Source of the DNA: Acinetobacter sp. CS-2 | Lineage (GTDB): Bacteria; Pseudomonadota; Gammaproteobacteria; Pseudomonadales; Moraxellaceae | Assembly (NCBI RefSeq): GCF_016599715.1 | Contig: NZ_CP067019.1 | Location: 372,001-436,000 of the forward strand | DNA length: 64,000 bases | Direction of reading: 5' to 3' | Shown here: piece by piece, positions 38,151-47,171 of the stretch | Position numbering within the stretch: position 1 is the stretch's first letter | Layout of the letters: the number at the start of each line of letters is the position of its first letter | Notes under the pieces: model-generated | What the model was told of the DNA's origin: nothing | What the model saw: only the letters and a program-made list of their open reading frames with translations | The model's database searches: none | Position numbers and translations under genes: made by a program

Positions 38151-39356
38151 ATGCCTGCATATCAATTTACTGCCATTGATGCTTCAGGGAAGCAGCAAAA
38201 AGGCGTGTTAGAGGGTGATTCGGCACGTCAAATCCGTCAACAGCTCAGAGACAAAGCGCTTATTCCTGTGACGGTTGATCCTGTTGAGCAAAAAGACAAG
38301 CATAACTCAAAACGCTGGTTTCAGAAAAAAATCACGGCTTATGATTTAGCCCTGTTTACCCGTCAACTTTCAGTTCTGGTGGCAGCTGGAATTCCTTTGG
38401 AAGAAGCGCTGCGGGCGGTAGGCAAGCAAAATGAAAAGGCTCATGTGCAAAACCTGTTGATGTCAGTGCATTCCAAAGTAATGGAAGGTTATTCACTGGC
38501 CAATGCCTTGCAGCAGGCCGGACGCTTACCGGATTTATATATTGCCACCATTGCAGCGGGTGAACGCTCGGGACATCTGGATTTAATTCTGGATCAATTG
38601 GCCGATTACACCGAAAACCGCTTTGCCATGCAAAAGAAAGTGCAGGGCGCGATGATTTATCCGATTATTCTCATGCTGATGTCTTTTGCCATTGTGATGG
38701 GGCTGATGACCTATGTGGTTCCCGACATCGTCAAGACTTTTGATCAAAGTAAAGATGCCTTGCCGTGGATTACGGTTGTGCTGATGAAAGCCAGTGATTT
38801 CATCCGTGTGGCCTGGCCGTTTTTACTGATCGCCAGTGTACTGGGTTTCATCACTTTGGCACGTTTTTTAAGAACGTCTGCCGGGCATTATGCCTTTGAT
38901 CGTTTAACGCTCAAATTGCCATTATTTGGTAAATTATCGCGTGGTATAAATGCAGCACGTTTTGCCAGCACCTTATCGATTTTGACCCAGTCTGGTGTAC
39001 CTTTGGTTGATGCACTTAAAATTGGCGCCGCGGTAAGTAATAACTGGGTGATCCGTGACTCTGTTAACCAGGCAGCCGAGCGTGTCACTGAAGGTGGTAA
39101 CCTGGCGACACAATTGGAACGCAGTGGTTATTTTCCAGCGATGATGGTACAAATGATCAAAAGTGGTGAAGCATCCGGCGAGCTTGATCGTATGCTGCAG
39201 CGCGCCTCGACCATGCAGGATCGGGAAGTGACTACACTGATTTCCACTTTACTGGCATTACTTGAGCCTTTAATGCTGGTCTTGATGGCAAGTATCGTGC
39301 TGGTAATCGTGATTGCTGTGATGATGCCAATTGTGAATATGAACAATATGATTTAA
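38151..39356 (+). CDS. gspF: Type II secretion inner-membrane protein GspF
   Basis: A 401-aa polytopic protein with the two tandem GspF/PilC domains (FTRQLSVLVAAGIPLEEAL at about 68-90, and FASTLSILTQSGVPLVDAL at about 270-290). Three membrane segments lie near 170-190, 220-240 and 375-395. It is the platform protein of the type II secretion machine. gspG follows 45 bp downstream. The pilin-assembly paralogue PilC is similar, but pairing with gspG makes GspF likely. Confidence 0.95.
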   Translation: MPAYQFTAIDASGKQQKGVLEGDSARQIRQQLRDKALIPVTVDPVEQKDKHNSKRWFQKKITAYDLALFTRQLSVLVAAGIPLEEALRAVGKQNEKAHVQNLLMSVHSKVMEGYSLANALQQAGRLPDLYIATIAAGERSGHLDLILDQLADYTENRFAMQKKVQGAMIYPIILMLMSFAIVMGLMTYVVPDIVKTFDQSKDALPWITVVLMKASDFIRVAWPFLLIASVLGFITLARFLRTSAGHYAFDRLTLKLPLFGKLSRGINAARFASTLSILTQSGVPLVDALKIGAAVSNNWVIRDSVNQAAERVTEGGNLATQLERSGYFPAMMVQMIKSGEASGELDRMLQRASTMQDREVTTLISTLLALLEPLMLVLMASIVLVIVIAVMMPIVNMNNMI

Positions 39357-39401
39357 CTGATTTTACATTTTATAAAGATAATGATTGTGCGAGAGAGTGA
39401 G

Positions 39402-39839
39402 ATGCAAGGGAAACGATATCAAGTGAAGCAGTCTGGCTTTACCCTCATTGAAGTGATGGTGGTGATTGTAATTTTAGGTGTATTGGCTGCACTGATTGTT
39501 CCTAATGTGATGGGGCGTGGTGAAAAGGCCAAGGTTGATACCACTTCCATTACCTTAAAAGGCGTTGCTGGTGCTTTAGATCAATATAAACTGGATAATG
39601 GTAAATATCCGTCTATGCAAGATGGTGGTTTAGATGCACTGGTGAATCAGCCTGCTTCGGCTAAAAACTGGATGCCGGGCGGATATGTTAAAGGTGGTTA
39701 TCCGAAAGACAGCTGGGACAATGATATTCAATATGTGATTCCAGGCGCTGAAGGCCGCCCATTTGATTTATATTCTTTTGGTGCTGATGGCAAAGAGGGT
39801 GGTGAAGATACGGATGCCGATATTTATTATCAGCCTTAA
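39402..39839 (+). CDS. gspG: Type II secretion major pseudopilin GspG
   Basis: A 145-aa pseudopilin. The prepilin leader ends at SGFTLIEVMVVIVILG (cleavage after Gly, Glu at +5). The mature part has the GspG marks LDQYKLDNGKYPS, GYPKDSWDNDIQY and the calcium-binding end DLYSFGADGKEGGED. I start it at ATG 39402, with GAGAG upstream, rather than the ATG at 39381. It builds the pseudopilus with GspF as assembly platform. Confidence 0.96.
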   Translation: MQGKRYQVKQSGFTLIEVMVVIVILGVLAALIVPNVMGRGEKAKVDTTSITLKGVAGALDQYKLDNGKYPSMQDGGLDALVNQPASAKNWMPGGYVKGGYPKDSWDNDIQYVIPGAEGRPFDLYSFGADGKEGGEDTDADIYYQP

Positions 39840-40119
39840 TTAGAAATCACTATTTATTTTAATTTATCGAATATATCACTTCACTTCATCTGAATATTCA
39901 ATAGAAGCTGAAGTGATAATAAATCTTAATTATAAAATATATATTAAAATATTGAATTTAAACAGAATATATAATAATCATTATTTGAGAGTTATAATAA
40001 GAATTATTCCCATATTTATTGATTACAAGAATTGTAAAATATGAATAAATATAGTCTTTTTATTTAATTAAAACTGAGCATAATATCCTTAATGGTATTT
40101 TTTAGCCAAGGAGAATGGA
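39840..40119. other. AT-rich gap between gspG and the small membrane protein gene
   Basis: About 280 bp, very AT-rich. It has an imperfect hairpin-like stretch right after gspG (ACTTCACTTCA...TGAAGTGA near 39880-39915) that may terminate gspFG. Nothing coding was seen. Confidence 0.5.
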
Positions 40120-40455
40120 ATGAAAGCATTAATAGTATCGGATGAAATTAACCAATTTCACTGGGCAATGCTCAAGTCTGTTCTTTTGATTTTGAGCTTG
40201 CTTCCCATTAGCCAGGGCATTCTAAGTTTATGGAATGCAACCGAAGGCAGTAGCCAGATCATGGTTGGCTTTTTTGCCATCAGTGTATTTAGCACATTAT
40301 TTGTATTGTGTTTTTGGTCTGCATTAAAAGCCACTGTACTCAACTTAAAACAACAACAGTCTTCAACTTTAGAACAGGGTGTGGTGAAAGTTTATCGTTA
40401 TATGCCGATGCTATTTTTAGCAGCCATGATGTCTTATTTGGTGACTCAGCTATAA
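40120..40455 (+). CDS. Small membrane protein of unknown function
   Basis: A 111-aa protein with three hydrophobic segments (about 16-36, 48-70 and 92-110) and no signal peptide. AAGGAG lies six bases before the ATG, and a terminator follows 13 bp after the stop, so it looks like a real single-gene unit. I do not recognise a family. Confidence 0.7.
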   Translation: MKALIVSDEINQFHWAMLKSVLLILSLLPISQGILSLWNATEGSSQIMVGFFAISVFSTLFVLCFWSALKATVLNLKQQQSSTLEQGVVKVYRYMPMLFLAAMMSYLVTQL

Positions 40456-40467
40456 ATTAAAGGTAAT

Positions 40468-40496
40468 AAAAAACCGAGGTATTGACCTCGGTTTTT
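40468..40496. terminator. Bidirectional terminator
   Basis: AAAACCGAGGT-ATTG-ACCTCGGTTTTT is a perfect hairpin with A and T runs on its two sides. It can end the small membrane gene on the plus strand and transcripts from lnt on the minus strand. Confidence 0.9.
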
Positions 40497-40511
40497 AGTG
40501 CCTTTTTATTT

Positions 40512-40610
40512 CTTCTCCCTCTGGGATGAGGAATATATTCCGCAAGAGGATGAGGGTGATTAATCATAAATAATTAACCTCTCCCTAGCCCTCTCCTAGA
40601 AGGAGAGGGA
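40512..40610. repeat. REP-like extragenic repeat
   Basis: The stretch contains CCCTCT...GAGGATGAGGG and a perfect hairpin CCCTCTCCT-AGA-AGGAGAGGG (40589-40609). Such CCCTCTCC-rich inverted repeats are common between genes in gammaproteobacteria. It lies between convergent genes after a terminator. Whether it is repeated in this genome cannot be seen here. Confidence 0.5.
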
Positions 40611-40620
40611 ACACTTAAAG

Positions 40621-42180
40621 CTAGCGCCGTGATTTAAACGACACATCCACCTTACGTGGACGGAAGCGCCAACCCAGTAGTAATAGCAATAATGACACAA
40701 TCAATACTGGCCAATCACTTAAGCGCATATACAAGGTTTCGCCCTGCATGGCAGGTAGTTCACCACGAAGAATCGCAGTTTGATCGGTCGGTGCCTGTTT
40801 GACAATATGTCCGTGATGATCAATAAATGCCGTCACCCCGGTATTGGTAGCACGAATAAACCAGCGTCCATTTTCCTTGGCCCGCATCTGTACCATCTGC
40901 AAATGCTGCCAAGGTCCCGCCGTTCCGGTAAACCAGGCATCATTGGACACCGTAACCAAATAATCGCTTTGACTGGCATTACGACGGGTCAGGTTAGGAT
41001 AAGCGACTTCATAGCAAATGGCCGCACCCAGCGCATGATTTTTCACATTTAACGGTTTCTGGTCGCGTGCTCCGCGAGAAAAACCGCTCATAGACGGGTC
41101 ATTCTGTAATGCAGGCAGTACCCAGCTGAGCCAGCCCGATAAAGGTACATATTCGCCAAATGGAACCAGACGCTGTTTTTTATACAGACCATGCGACTCA
41201 TCACCACTTGCCATAATGCTGTTGTAGTACATGGGGTGTTGTTCAACTTGTGATTCTTTTAAATCCCAGTAGGGGATACCCGTCACCCACGCTGTTCCGG
41301 TTTTATTGGCCTGAACTTTCATGGCATCCAGAAAGGGTTCAATATCAGTCTGGAACATTGGAATGGAAGATTCCGGCCAGACGATCAGATCCCGTCCCCA
41401 TTCAGTCCGGCTTAAACTGGCGTAGATCATCAAGGTTTTGACCTGGTATTCGGTCAGCCATTTCAGGTCTTGCGGAATATTGCCCTGAATCAGGGAAACG
41501 GAAAGCGGTTTCTCACCTTTTTTTTCAACAAATTGAAGATAAGAAGCACCCCAGGCACCCAGCAGTAAGATGGCAGAGGGGATGATCCAAAACACACGTT
41601 TATTGATGATTTCCACCAGCGCACAGGCCAGTATAATCACCACAAACGATACACCGAAAATACCGAATAAGGGTGCATAGTTATCTAGGAAACGTTCGGT
41701 AAAGGCATAACCGACAAATAGCCATGGGAAACCGGTAAATACCCAGGTTTTAGCCCATTCGAAGAATATCCACAGCGGTGCAAAAGTCAGGGGTGTTTCC
41801 GGGAAAAAGCGGCGATAGATCCAGGTTTGCAGCGCGGTAAATAGTCCCATCACCAAGGCCATAAAGACAATCATCAGTACGCTTAGGAAAGCACTGGTAT
41901 CGCCATAGACATGGATTGAGGTATACAGCCAGAAGGCACCGACAAACCACAAGCCAAAGCCATAAGCCCAGCCAATAAAAAAAGCCTGTGGAGCAGAGCG
42001 TTTACGCAGTGAAGCATAGAGCAAAGCTGGAGACAATATGGCCAGCCACCAGTAATAATAAGGTGCCAGTGCAAAACTGAATAAGGCACCTGAAAAAAGC
42101 GAAATGAAAAAGGGATAAATAAAAGGGAGCTGCTTGTGTTGTTGAGATGAATTTAACAGCTTATCAAAGTAAGTTCTCAT
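40621..42180 (-). CDS. lnt: Apolipoprotein N-acyltransferase
   Basis: A 519-aa inner-membrane enzyme that adds the third acyl chain to lipoproteins. Membrane helices fill about 20-215, followed by a periplasmic nitrilase domain with the catalytic triad Glu270 (VWPESS), Lys335 (KKQRLVPFGEYVPL) and Cys389 (AAICYEV), then a last helix near 490-510. Numbering is almost the same as in E. coli Lnt (E267, K335, C387). It overlaps corC by 4 bp (ATGA), the usual corC-lnt pair. Lipoproteins elsewhere in the window would be its substrates. Confidence 0.97.
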   Translation of the reverse strand: MRTYFDKLLNSSQQHKQLPFIYPFFISLFSGALFSFALAPYYYWWLAILSPALLYASLRKRSAPQAFFIGWAYGFGLWFVGAFWLYTSIHVYGDTSAFLSVLMIVFMALVMGLFTALQTWIYRRFFPETPLTFAPLWIFFEWAKTWVFTGFPWLFVGYAFTERFLDNYAPLFGIFGVSFVVIILACALVEIINKRVFWIIPSAILLLGAWGASYLQFVEKKGEKPLSVSLIQGNIPQDLKWLTEYQVKTLMIYASLSRTEWGRDLIVWPESSIPMFQTDIEPFLDAMKVQANKTGTAWVTGIPYWDLKESQVEQHPMYYNSIMASGDESHGLYKKQRLVPFGEYVPLSGWLSWVLPALQNDPSMSGFSRGARDQKPLNVKNHALGAAICYEVAYPNLTRRNASQSDYLVTVSNDAWFTGTAGPWQHLQMVQMRAKENGRWFIRATNTGVTAFIDHHGHIVKQAPTDQTAILRGELPAMQGETLYMRLSDWPVLIVSLLLLLLGWRFRPRKVDVSFKSRR

Positions 42181-43016
42181 TTACGGACAGCTCGAATCAG
42201 ATGAATAGTACGTGCATCTGCTTCTAAAATGGTAAATTCCCAATTCTCAAGTTCAATCACTTGACCTTGTAAATCGCTGACTAGACCCATTTCTTGAAGC
42301 AATAAACCGCCGACAGTTTCTACTTCATCATCGGAAAAATCAGCATCTAAAACATTGTTAAAGTGTTCAATTGGTGTAAGTGCCTGAACCAGCCAGGTAT
42401 TCGCCGTGTGTGGATCGTTATCGGGAATAATGTACTGGGCTTCTTCATCGACCTTGTCGTGTTCATCTTCAATTTCACCGACAATTTCTTCCAGAATATC
42501 TTCTAAAGTGACCAGACCTGAAGTGGTGCCATATTCATCAATCACTACTGCAATATGGGTCTGGGTGTTTTTCAACATCCGCATAACCTGATCGGAACGC
42601 GCACTTTCCGGTACAAACAGCGGTTGGCGCATGAGTGCGCGGATATCTACTTTAGAGGTGGGTTCGGTCAAAAAAGGCAGCAGGTCTTTGGCCAATAAAA
42701 TGCCGACCACATTATCCGGTTGATCAGATGAAAAAACAGGAAAACGTGAATGTGCAGATTCCACCAGAACATGCAGAATATCGAGCAGCTGATCATCTTC
42801 TTGCAAGCTGATCATGGCGGTTCGTGGGGTCATGACCTCGCGAATTTTGGTTGCCGGAAGGTCAAGTACGCCTTCAAGCATGGCAACAGTATCGGGTTCT
42901 AAAAAACGACGTGAATCTTGTACTAATTTTAACAGTTCGTCGCGAGTTTCGGGTGCTGTACCCAGCCATTTGCGTAAGCCGCGCATGCCCCACGACGGGC
43001 CTGATTCCTCGTGCAT
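42177..43016 (-). CDS. corC: CorC/HlyC-type CBS-domain protein
   Basis: A 279-aa cytoplasmic protein with two CBS domains (VMTPRTAMISLQ at about 60, VMRMLKNTQTHIAVVIDEYGTTSGLVTLEDILEEIVGEI at about 145-180, quoted in part) and a C-terminal CorC_HlyC domain (ALTPIEHFNNVL...VETVGGLLLQEMG). It is linked to magnesium and cobalt efflux and envelope function. It overlaps lnt by 4 bp, so the two are translationally coupled. Confidence 0.94.
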   Translation of the reverse strand: MHEESGPSWGMRGLRKWLGTAPETRDELLKLVQDSRRFLEPDTVAMLEGVLDLPATKIREVMTPRTAMISLQEDDQLLDILHVLVESAHSRFPVFSSDQPDNVVGILLAKDLLPFLTEPTSKVDIRALMRQPLFVPESARSDQVMRMLKNTQTHIAVVIDEYGTTSGLVTLEDILEEIVGEIEDEHDKVDEEAQYIIPDNDPHTANTWLVQALTPIEHFNNVLDADFSDDEVETVGGLLLQEMGLVSDLQGQVIELENWEFTILEADARTIHLIRAVRK

Positions 43017-43216
43017 GATCTTTCCTAAAGACGCTTAATATCTAAAAAATGTAATTTTAATCATACCGTAGAAAATACAGTTGTCTATCGCTAATCTTCA
43101 TCTAAATCACAGGCAATTGAGTCAGAAAACCAGGCTATCTCCTTCATTTTCCTGTATATCACCGGACCTGTATGTTTATGCTAAAATAACCGCAGCTTTT
43201 AAACCTGAGTTTTCTG

Positions 43217-43474
43217 ATGTCTGAACCCTCTGTTACGCCAAGCATTCAATTAAATACCCGTGGACTACGTTGCCCGGAACCGGTGATGATGCTGCATCAG
43301 GCCATTCGTAAATCCAAGTCTGGCGATGTGGTGGAAGTATTCGCAACGGATAATTCAACTTCTTGGGATATTCCAAAATTCTGTATGCATTTGGGACATG
43401 AGCTGTTATTACAAGAAGAACGTTTAGATGAAAATGGCAATAAAGAGTTTCATTATCTGGTACAGAAGGGTTAA
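43217..43474 (+). CDS. tusA: TusA-family sulfurtransferase
   Basis: An 85-aa protein with the family pattern LNTRGLRCPEPVMMLHQAIRKSKSGDVVEV (in parts), where Cys in RCPEP is the sulfur-carrying residue, and FCMHLGHELL at the second half. In E. coli TusA passes sulfur to tRNA thiolation. The sequence fits TusA well, but paralogues such as YeeD/YedF share it. Single gene, ending at a shared terminator. Confidence 0.88.
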   Translation: MSEPSVTPSIQLNTRGLRCPEPVMMLHQAIRKSKSGDVVEVFATDNSTSWDIPKFCMHLGHELLLQEERLDENGNKEFHYLVQKG

Positions 43475-43566
43475 TGATTTTTTATTTAAAACACGTGATT
43501 AGAGATGTGTGATTGAAAGATTGATTCATCACTTACGACTTAAATTTTAAGTTGTTTTAATCTCTC

Positions 43567-43600
43567 AAAAATAAACCCGCTTTTTAGCGGGTTTATTTTT
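43567..43600. terminator. Bidirectional terminator between tusA and ETF-QO
   Basis: AAAATAAACCCGC and GCGGGTTTATTTTT form a long stem around a 6-base loop, between two convergent genes. Both strands end in a T run. Confidence 0.9.
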
Positions 43601-43614
43601 ATCTTATATGAGGA

Positions 43615-45327
43615 TTACATATTCGGGTAATTAGGACCACCGCCACCTTCTGGTGTTACCCAAGTGATGTTCTGTGAAGGATCCTTGATGTCGCAGGTCT
43701 TGCAGTGTACACAGTTGGCTGCATTGATCTGGAAGCGTTTAGAACCGTCATCATTTTCCATGATTTCGTATACACCCGCAGGGCAGTAGCGCTGCGCCGG
43801 TTCATCCCATTTTGGCAGGTTCACATTCACTGGAATTGAAGCATCGGTCAGTTTTAGGTGAGCAGGCTGGTTTTCTTCATGCACAGTGTTGGATACAAAC
43901 ACCGAAGACAAACGGTCAAAGGTCAACTTGCCATCCGGTTTTGGATAGTTCGGCTTAAAGTTCACCGCATCCACGGTTTTCAAGGCACTGAAGTCTGTTA
44001 CCAGGTCGTGCAGGGTAAACGGTACTTTAAATACGTTCTGGTCGATAAAGTTAAACGCACCACCGATCCACTGGCCAAACTTGTGCATCGCGGGGCCAAA
44101 GTTACGCGAGTTATACAGCTCTTCTTTTAGCCAGCTGTTGTTGAACTTGTCGGTATAAGCCGTGAGTTCTTTGGCAAATAAGTCTTCACCTTCAGTCACA
44201 CGCGCAACCGCCAGATCACCACCTTTTGCTACACCGGCAGCAATTGCTTCAAACACTGCTTCACCGCAGAGCATGCCGGATTTCATCGCGGTATGTGAGC
44301 CCTTGATTTTGGCAAAGTTCAGGAAGCCGGCATCGTCACCAATCAGCGATCCGCCCGGGAAGGTAAATTTCGGTAGCGAGTTAAAGCCGCCTTTGGTCAC
44401 GGCACGCGCGCCATAAGAAATACGTTTGCCACCTTCCAGATACTGCTTGATCAGCGGATGGGTTTTCCAGCGCTGCATTTCCATAAAAGGATACATATGC
44501 GGGTTGGTATAGGATAGATCGACAATCATGCCTAAAGTCACCTGATTGTTTTCCGCATGATACAACCACCAGCCGCCTGAAGAGCCTGTTTCAGACAATG
44601 GCCAGCCTGCACCGTGCATCACCAGACCTGGCTTGTGTTTCGCAGGGTCGATTTCCCACAGCTCTTTGATCCCGATACCATAATGTTGTGGATCTGAATC
44701 TTTATCGAGGTTGTATTTGGCAATTAAACGCTTGCCGAGGTGGCCACGACAGCCTTCAGCAAACAGGGTGTATTTGGCATGCAGTTCATAGCCCGGAGTA
44801 AAGTTATGTGTCGGTTCGCCATCCTTGCCAATGCCCATGTCACCGGTTTGAATGCCTTTCACCGAACCATCTGCATGGTACAGAATTTCAGCAGCGGCAA
44901 AACCCGGGAAGATCGATACTTCCAGCTCTTCCGCTTTTTGACCCAACCAGCGCACCACGTTGCCGAGCGAGATAACATAGTTGCCATCGTTATGCATGGT
45001 TTTAGGCACCATCCAGTGTGGCGCTTCTTGTGATTTTTCATCCGAGAGCAGGAAATAGGTCTTGTCTTCGGTCACTGGAACATTTAAAGGTGCACCTTCT
45101 TCCTTCCAGTTCGGGAACAGCTCATTCATGGCACGTGGTTCCAGTATCGCACCGGACAAGATGTGCGCACCGACTTCAGAGCCTTTTTCCACCACACAAA
45201 CCGACAGATCGTTCAGGTTGTTTTCAATTGCAAGTTGACGGATCTTGATCGCTGCAGAAAGACCGGCCGGTCCTGCACCTACGATGACGACGTCAAACTC
45301 CATCGATTCACGTTCGATGTGTTCCAT
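43615..45327 (-). CDS. Electron transfer flavoprotein-ubiquinone oxidoreductase
   Basis: A 570-aa ETF-QO. The FAD-binding motif is VVIVGAGPAGLSAA near the N-terminus. The C-terminal ferredoxin-like part has the cysteines of a 4Fe-4S cluster: RYCPAGVYE, then NAANCVHCKTCDIKDP. It passes electrons from ETF (fatty acid and amino acid oxidation) to ubiquinone at the inner membrane, linking to the ubi genes in this window. Full length, highly conserved. Its own ETF genes are not in the window. Confidence 0.96.
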   Translation of the reverse strand: MEHIERESMEFDVVIVGAGPAGLSAAIKIRQLAIENNLNDLSVCVVEKGSEVGAHILSGAILEPRAMNELFPNWKEEGAPLNVPVTEDKTYFLLSDEKSQEAPHWMVPKTMHNDGNYVISLGNVVRWLGQKAEELEVSIFPGFAAAEILYHADGSVKGIQTGDMGIGKDGEPTHNFTPGYELHAKYTLFAEGCRGHLGKRLIAKYNLDKDSDPQHYGIGIKELWEIDPAKHKPGLVMHGAGWPLSETGSSGGWWLYHAENNQVTLGMIVDLSYTNPHMYPFMEMQRWKTHPLIKQYLEGGKRISYGARAVTKGGFNSLPKFTFPGGSLIGDDAGFLNFAKIKGSHTAMKSGMLCGEAVFEAIAAGVAKGGDLAVARVTEGEDLFAKELTAYTDKFNNSWLKEELYNSRNFGPAMHKFGQWIGGAFNFIDQNVFKVPFTLHDLVTDFSALKTVDAVNFKPNYPKPDGKLTFDRLSSVFVSNTVHEENQPAHLKLTDASIPVNVNLPKWDEPAQRYCPAGVYEIMENDDGSKRFQINAANCVHCKTCDIKDPSQNITWVTPEGGGGPNYPNM

Positions 45328-45511
45328 GTAGGATTCCTCATATCATTAGAAGGTGGCGACCGTCATTATTCCGGTGCTGCCATGAGTGTTCTGTATGCCC
45401 AGACACAATTTTAGTATCGTGCCTTTTATATTGTGGGCTAGTATAGTTTTAAACCTTGATCTAGCCAATTGGCTGAATCATATTATTTTTCCGTCAGCAG
45501 GGTCTTTAGTC

Positions 45512-46123
45512 ATGATTAATCAAAATAATTCACCAAATTCGACGAAAAAAGTAGCTATTGGCGATGATAAAAATTTAAAAGGCATTGCACAATACTTAAA
45601 AGATGCACAGGCCGGTCACAAAAGGTCAATCCCACCTCTGGATCAATTCAACCCAAAGCATTGTGGGGCAATGGATTTAAAGGTAAAAGCCAATGGAGAA
45701 TGGTGGCACGAAGGTCAATTGATCAAACGACAAGCCCTGATTGACTTGTTCTCAACCGTGCTCTGGAAAGAACAGGGCAAAGTCTACTTAAAAACCCCGG
45801 TTGAGCAGGTTGAGATTGAGGTGGAAGATGAGCCTTTATTTGTCAATCAGGTCGACCAGATCGAGATTGATGGAAAGACCTATATTCAATTCACCACGAC
45901 CACCCAGGATATAGTGATTGTCGATCAGGAGCATGCAGTTTTTATGCGTGAATATGAAAGTGAATTACGTCCTTATGTACACGTGCGTTTCGGGATTAAC
46001 GCCTTAATTCAACGCTCTGCTTTTTTTCATTTAATTGAAATGGGAGAGCTGCTTGAAAATGACAAAAATGAAACCATTTTAAGCTTACAAAGTGGCGATT
46101 TTTACTTGCAATTAGGCACCTGA
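45512..46123 (+). CDS. DUF1285 domain-containing protein
   Basis: A 203-aa protein matching DUF1285: GAMDLKVKANGEWWHEGQLI, LIDLFSTVLWKEQGKVYLKTPVEQVEIEVEDEPLF (in parts) and a C-terminal beta-rich half. I start it at ATG 45512, because residues before it (from 45386) form an unrelated hydrophobic stretch and homologues begin here. Its role is not known. murI follows 48 bp downstream and may be co-transcribed. Confidence 0.87.
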   Translation: MINQNNSPNSTKKVAIGDDKNLKGIAQYLKDAQAGHKRSIPPLDQFNPKHCGAMDLKVKANGEWWHEGQLIKRQALIDLFSTVLWKEQGKVYLKTPVEQVEIEVEDEPLFVNQVDQIEIDGKTYIQFTTTTQDIVIVDQEHAVFMREYESELRPYVHVRFGINALIQRSAFFHLIEMGELLENDKNETILSLQSGDFYLQLGT

Positions 46124-46171
46124 GGTTTAAGCTTTGATTTTCCGATTTCTTGAACTGCTGAAAGTGAAACC

Positions 46172-47044
46172 ATGACAGCCATTCATCCTGTTTATCCTTT
46201 AATCGATCCAATGCCCAAGGCACAAGCTGATGCACCCATCGGGATTTTTGATTCTGGAATAGGTGGCTTGTCTGTAGCACAAGAAATTGCCAGACATTTA
46301 CCCAAAGAACGTATTGTTTATTATGCCGATACTGCACATGTGCCGTATGGGCCGCGAAAAGATCAGGAAATTCGTGAGCTTACGGCGCATGCAATTGAAT
46401 GGCTGTATCGGAAAGGATGTAAAGTCGCGGTGGTAGCCTGCAATACTGCTTCTGCATTCAGTCTGGATTATTTACGTGATCATTATGGAGAAAATTTTCC
46501 AATTATCGGTCTGGTACCAGCACTGAAACCGGCCGTTTTGCAAACTAAATCCAAAACCGTGGCGGTGCTTGCCACGCCTGCAACCTTTCGTGGTCAGCTG
46601 ATTAAAGACGTCATCCAGCGTTTCGCAATTCCTGCTAATGTGAAGGTTATTCCTGTCACTTGTCTGGATTTGGTGCCCTTTGTGGAAAGTGGTGCACAGA
46701 TGAGCCAGGCATGTTTAACCACCTTAAAAGAAATTTTGCAACCGGTGGTCGATCAGGGGGCCGACTATTTAGTTTTGGGGTGTACACATTATCCCTTCCT
46801 AAAACCTGCAATTCAGTCTATATTTGGTCAGAAACTGACATTAATTGACTCTGGGCTGGCAGTTGCGCGACAAACCGCCCGTATTTTGATTAAAAATCAA
46901 TTGTTATTTGAGCAAGATCGAAATAATGGCTTAGCTATTGAGTGCTATGTGAGTGGCAATAATGCAGAACATTTAAAAACCGTGTTGCAGTTCCTCATTC
47001 CAGAAGATTTAACGTGGAATTTGAGCAATATGGGTGTTGAATAA
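46172..47044 (+). CDS. murI: Glutamate racemase
   Basis: A 290-aa cofactor-independent racemase that makes D-glutamate for peptidoglycan. IGIFDSGIGGLSV is the start of the fold. The two catalytic cysteines are Cys90 (VACNTAS) and Cys204 (LGCTHYPF). The first 20 residues are an extra polar N-terminus. No ribosome site is very strong; the ATG at 46172 is preceded by GAAAGTGAAACC. Confidence 0.96.
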   Translation: MTAIHPVYPLIDPMPKAQADAPIGIFDSGIGGLSVAQEIARHLPKERIVYYADTAHVPYGPRKDQEIRELTAHAIEWLYRKGCKVAVVACNTASAFSLDYLRDHYGENFPIIGLVPALKPAVLQTKSKTVAVLATPATFRGQLIKDVIQRFAIPANVKVIPVTCLDLVPFVESGAQMSQACLTTLKEILQPVVDQGADYLVLGCTHYPFLKPAIQSIFGQKLTLIDSGLAVARQTARILIKNQLLFEQDRNNGLAIECYVSGNNAEHLKTVLQFLIPEDLTWNLSNMGVE

Positions 47045-47171
47045 GTAAAGAAATACAGCTAGTGTTCTGAAATATATTAGAAAAATATTTATATTGGGGT
47101 GTTGAATTATATTGTGATTGCTCAGAGATGAGTTTGTCAGGATATAATAAGCAATTGGAAGAGGATAACCA

